The notes under the pieces were generated by a model that was not told where the DNA came from, searched no databases, and saw only the letters and a list, made by a program, of their open reading frames with translations. The translations under genes and the position numbers were made by a program. Shown here piece after piece: positions 61,204-64,000 of a stretch of 64,000 nucleotides of DNA. Positions within the stretch are counted from its first letter, which is position 1; each line of letters opens with the position of its first letter. Source of the stretch: Deltaproteobacteria bacterium (GTDB lineage Bacteria; Myxococcota_A; Polyangia; Polyangiales; Ga0077539); assembly GCA_030694465.1 (NCBI GenBank), contig JAUXYJ010000023.1:1-64000 (forward strand). The letters are read 5' to 3'.

Positions 61204-62436
61204 CTACCGATCTCTGCAACCCACGCGCGCGTTCACTCGCGCTCCGGGCTGCGAGGCGCTCGCACACGTGCTGCCAAAGAAGGTCAGCTCGCCAAAGCCT
61301 TGGTCGGTCCAGTCCCACCCCTGCGTTCGCGTCACATCGCGCGGAACCACCACGCCATTGATCTCGACATCGATCGCGTTGGGGTCGTCAGGACGCGAAG
61401 GCGTCACGAACGAGCACTGCGAAATCGAGCCCACGATGGTGTCAAACGCGCGCTGCAAATCCGCAGGCTCACGCACTGAGTAGTATCGACGACCCATGGG
61501 GTCGGTGCGCGGTCGCCCTCCGGCTACGGCCATGCGATCGAGCACGGCGAGCAGGTCTTGCCGAGTCGTCATCGAGCCATCGAGCCCGACCACAAACACT
61601 GGAATCGCGCTCACAGAAGGGTCTGTCGGCATCGCGACGTCTTGCACAAGGGCGACCGTCCGCGCGTCGTCGAGGCAGTTGTAAATCCCGATGCGTGGGT
61701 CTGCGCGACATGCCATCGGATCGCTCGAAGTGCACACACACGACTGCGCCGGCGAGGGGTTGTTGCGGTTGCAGTTGGGTCCGCCATCGGTCGCCAAAAC
61801 GATGTACCGCGCGGAGCCTCGGCCGGGCCTCGAGCGCAGATATTGGGCGGTCTGTTGCAGTCCATCGAACGTTGGCGTGCCGCCACCGGGCCGGGTGGTG
61901 TCAAAGAAACGCACGAGCGGCCCGGCGTTGTTGAGCGCCGGCGCAAGGTCGATCCCCGCGAGGCTCCGACAGTTGGCGTCGAGGTCGGGATTGCCGGGCG
62001 TGATGGGCTGAGGATAAAACTTGGCGCCGAAGCTCACCGTCCGTTGATACGCAGGCAAAATGCGGTCGAGCGCGTCGCGCAGGACCTGCCATCGCGAAGG
62101 CTCTCCCACCGGCATCGTGTTGCCATCGAGCGAGAACGCCATCGAGTTAGAGCGGTCGACCACGATCATCACTTCGGCCCCGCGTGGGTCGAGCGGAAAC
62201 CTCCCCGGCACACACACCTGGACCTCGGGCTCACTCGTGACGTCCTGCACATCCGGGACGTCCACCGCGTCCATCGCGTCCGCGTCGACCACCGTCGCGT
62301 CGCTCGGAAATATCGGCACCAACAGCCCCGTCTTCGCGCCACACCCCGCGCTCACCACAAGCCCAAGCGCGCCCGCCACAGCGAGCCCTCGCTGTCTGAC
62401 ACCGCGCTCTAACCGCACACTGTAGTTCACACGCAT
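61204..62436 (-). CDS. von Willebrand factor A domain lipoprotein, paralogue of 59833-60993
   Basis: 410 residues from ATG 62436. The lipobox VVSAGC is followed by GAKTGLLVPIF, the same start as the neighbour. The linker is Asp/Val-rich. The VWA MIDAS is DRSNSMAF, with TDGGPNC and VFVVGLDGSMTTR. The C-terminal GWDWTDQGFGELTFFGSTC module is shared. The two genes are tandem and clearly duplicated; the first is more Asp/Gly-rich in its MIDAS loop. The ligand is unknown. The 210-bp gap between them holds nothing I recognise. Confidence 0.87.
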   Translation of the reverse strand: MRVNYSVRLERGVRQRGLAVAGALGLVVSAGCGAKTGLLVPIFPSDATVVDADAMDAVDVPDVQDVTSEPEVQVCVPGRFPLDPRGAEVMIVVDRSNSMAFSLDGNTMPVGEPSRWQVLRDALDRILPAYQRTVSFGAKFYPQPITPGNPDLDANCRSLAGIDLAPALNNAGPLVRFFDTTRPGGGTPTFDGLQQTAQYLRSRPGRGSARYIVLATDGGPNCNRNNPSPAQSCVCTSSDPMACRADPRIGIYNCLDDARTVALVQDVAMPTDPSVSAIPVFVVGLDGSMTTRQDLLAVLDRMAVAGGRPRTDPMGRRYYSVREPADLQRAFDTIVGSISQCSFVTPSRPDDPNAIDVEINGVVVPRDVTRTQGWDWTDQGFGELTFFGSTCASASQPGARVNARVGCRDR

Positions 62437-62622
62437 CACACCCGTGGTTGTGCCACGAACCCACACAGCCTGCCCACCCTGCAGCCCAAATGATCGCGCG
62501 GATAATCGCAGACCGCGACCATGTTATGTCATCACACAAACATCGGTCTTGTGTCTTGTCCAAGTACGGCGACCGGCCCTGCGTGTGCCACCCGCGCGTC
62601 GCGTGTGACACCATCGCCGCCC

Positions 62623-64000
62623 GTGAATACCCGACGATGGTTCGCTCACTGCGGCGTGTTGCTCGCAGCATCCTGTACTCGACCTGGAATTTCGCAGCGC
62701 GAAGTGCAAAGCACGCCCCCCGCCGCGGTCACCGCCGCGCCCACCGCGCCCGTCGCCGATCCGCGCGCCGCCGTGCGCTCCGATGGCCGGCTGCCCTCTC
62801 TTGCCAGCCCTGTCAGCTACGAAGTCGAGCTCAACATTGACCCATCGCGCGAGGGCTTCACGGGGACGATGACCCTCGTGCTCAACGTGCCCGAGAGCAC
62901 GCGCACGCTGGTCATGCACGGCCGCGAGCTCTCGATCGATCGCGTATCGCTGCTTGATGAGCGTGGGCGCCCGTACGCTCAGGGCCGCGCGTCGTCCCGG
63001 GCGAGCGCTGGCGGACACGGCGAACCCGAAGAGCTCCAGCTCGATTTTGACGAGCCCATCCAGGGTGCCAACGTGCGACTCGCGATCCAGTACCACGCCG
63101 CTTACAACCGCGCGCTGCGAGGTCTGTATCGTGTGCAACAGGGCAACCGCTGGTACGCGTTTACACAGTTTGAGCCCAACGACGCCAGGCGCGCGTTTCC
63201 GTGCTTTGACGAGCCGGGCTTCAAAGTGCCGTGGACACTTTCGCTAGTGATTCCGCACGCGCTGACTGCGGTGGCCAACTCAAACGTTCGGCAGCTGCTT
63301 CCCCTCGCGGATGGCCACGACCGCGTGATGTTTAACCCCACACCCAACACGTCGAGCTACCTCATCGCGTTCGCAGTCGGTGAGTTTGATGTCGTCGAAC
63401 ACGCACCCATCGAGCTCGACCTCAACGGGGTCCACAGCAGCATCCCGCTGCGCGCGATCACAACCCACGGCCAAGGCGCGTTGGCCCGCGCCGCGCTCGA
63501 CATCACCGCAGAACACGTCGCGATCTTGTCTCGGTATTTCAACCGCGCATACCCCTACGAGAAGCTCGACATCGTCGGCGTCCCCGAGTTCGGCGCGGGC
63601 GCCATGGAGAACCCGGGACTCATCACATTTCGAGAAGAAATGCTGCTCTTTGATCCGGCTCGGGCAGCCGCAAGCACGCGCCGCTCCGTCGCCGGGATCA
63701 TCGCCCACGAGCTCGCCCACCAGTGGTTCGGAAACCTCGTCACCATGCGCTGGTGGGACGACCTCTGGCTCAACGAAGGCTTCGCCACCTGGGCCGCCAC
63801 CCGCGTGATGGACACCTGGCAACCCACGCTCGGGTCTCACATCGAGTCAATCCGCGGGCGTGGCTGGGCCATGGAGCAAGACGCCCTGCCCTCGGCGCGC
63901 ATCGTTCGTCAGCCCGTTCGCAGCACCTCCGAAGCCGAAGAGGCCTTCGACGGGATCACCTACGTCAAGGGCGCGAGCTTCTTGCGCATGATCGAGGCCT
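62623..64000 (+). CDS. M1-family aminopeptidase lipoprotein, cut by the window end
   Basis: The first 459 codons of an M1 zinc aminopeptidase, open to the last base; start GTG 62623. A lipobox VLLAASC at about residue 18 is followed by a Pro/Ala/Thr linker, so the enzyme is lipid-anchored and extracytoplasmic, unlike cytosolic PepN. The N-terminal beta-domain (about 65-250) is followed by the peptide-anchoring GAMENPG (about 326-332), the zinc motif HELAHQW (H362, E363, H366) and WLNEGFATW with the third ligand E385. The catalytic Tyr and C-terminal domains lie outside the window. It diverges from the VWA lipoproteins. Confidence 0.93.
   Translation, partial: MNTRRWFAHCGVLLAASCTRPGISQREVQSTPPAAVTAAPTAPVADPRAAVRSDGRLPSLASPVSYEVELNIDPSREGFTGTMTLVLNVPESTRTLVMHGRELSIDRVSLLDERGRPYAQGRASSRASAGGHGEPEELQLDFDEPIQGANVRLAIQYHAAYNRALRGLYRVQQGNRWYAFTQFEPNDARRAFPCFDEPGFKVPWTLSLVIPHALTAVANSNVRQLLPLADGHDRVMFNPTPNTSSYLIAFAVGEFDVVEHAPIELDLNGVHSSIPLRAITTHGQGALARAALDITAEHVAILSRYFNRAYPYEKLDIVGVPEFGAGAMENPGLITFREEMLLFDPARAAASTRRSVAGIIAHELAHQWFGNLVTMRWWDDLWLNEGFATWAATRVMDTWQPTLGSHIESIRGRGWAMEQDALPSARIVRQPVRSTSEAEEAFDGITYVKGASFLRMIEA

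Noticed and set aside
61204..61240. Frameshift between the two VWA genes
   Set aside because: Each gene has its own lipobox and C-terminal module, so this is a tandem duplication, not one broken gene.

Overview
This is 64 kb of a high-GC, gene-dense bacterial chromosome. Its gene content points to a myxobacterium (phylum Myxococcota, perhaps Polyangia/Sandaracinaceae-like). The signs are many secreted or lipid-anchored proteins with Asp/Ala/Pro-rich linkers and Cys-rich Stig1/MopE-type repeats, two C-termini of MYXO-CTERM type, a Hanks-type Ser/Thr kinase with membrane segments, RCC1 and von Willebrand A lipoproteins, and an ECF sigma/anti-sigma pair. I saw no tRNA, rRNA, CRISPR array, transposase, phage gene or replication origin.

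Layout. 1-431: left edge, no convincing gene, a (GA)13 tract and a palindrome. 0.4-13.3 kb: Ser/Thr kinase, large calcium-repeat surface protein, MtfA peptidase, lipoproteins, an ECF sigma/anti-sigma operon and an RCC1 lipoprotein. 13.6-16.6 kb: an NMN adenylyltransferase-like protein with a MazG-like N-terminus, divergent from a two-gene MoaA-PqqB operon. 16.6-26.2 kb: giant Cys-rich lipoprotein, SDR protein, metallo-beta-lactamase-fold protein with two cyclic-nucleotide-binding domains, GlgC, beta-propeller protein. 26.2-28.25 kb: about 2 kb with no convincing gene but at least six long inverted repeats. 28.25-34.5 kb: SPFH protein divergent from a zinc-ribbon membrane protein, STAS-like protein, DUF4114-like secreted protein, peptidoglycan-binding protein. 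34.5-40.3 kb: GlmU; an operon of a catalytically eroded phosphoesterase, a NadD-like enzyme and a DUF2520 protein; then a sulfatase-modifying-factor-like lipoprotein. 40.3-46.75 kb (minus strand): a tightly packed ZnuA-ZnuC-ZnuB-propeller-HMA operon followed by a methyltransferase/carotenoid-oxygenase pair. 46.8-54.4 kb: secreted propeller and 11-repeat Cys-rich protein, SDR, MscS channel, membrane protein, DUF2071 protein. 54.5-57.4 kb: a GntR-GMC oxidoreductase operon with a clear FadR-like operator. 57.6-64 kb: small proteins, alpha/beta hydrolase, two tandem VWA lipoproteins, and the first 459 codons of an M1 aminopeptidase lipoprotein cut by the window end.

How genes work together. The clearest units are the metal-import operon (ZnuABC plus an HMA chaperone-like protein), the autoregulated GntR/GMC operon, the sigma/anti-sigma unit and the phosphoesterase-like/NadD-like/DUF2520 unit, which is coupled by 4-nt overlaps. 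MoaA-PqqB is an unusual pairing because no other pqq genes are visible. A dispersed 20-bp palindrome occurs at gene ends at 6387 and 8183, with core copies elsewhere.
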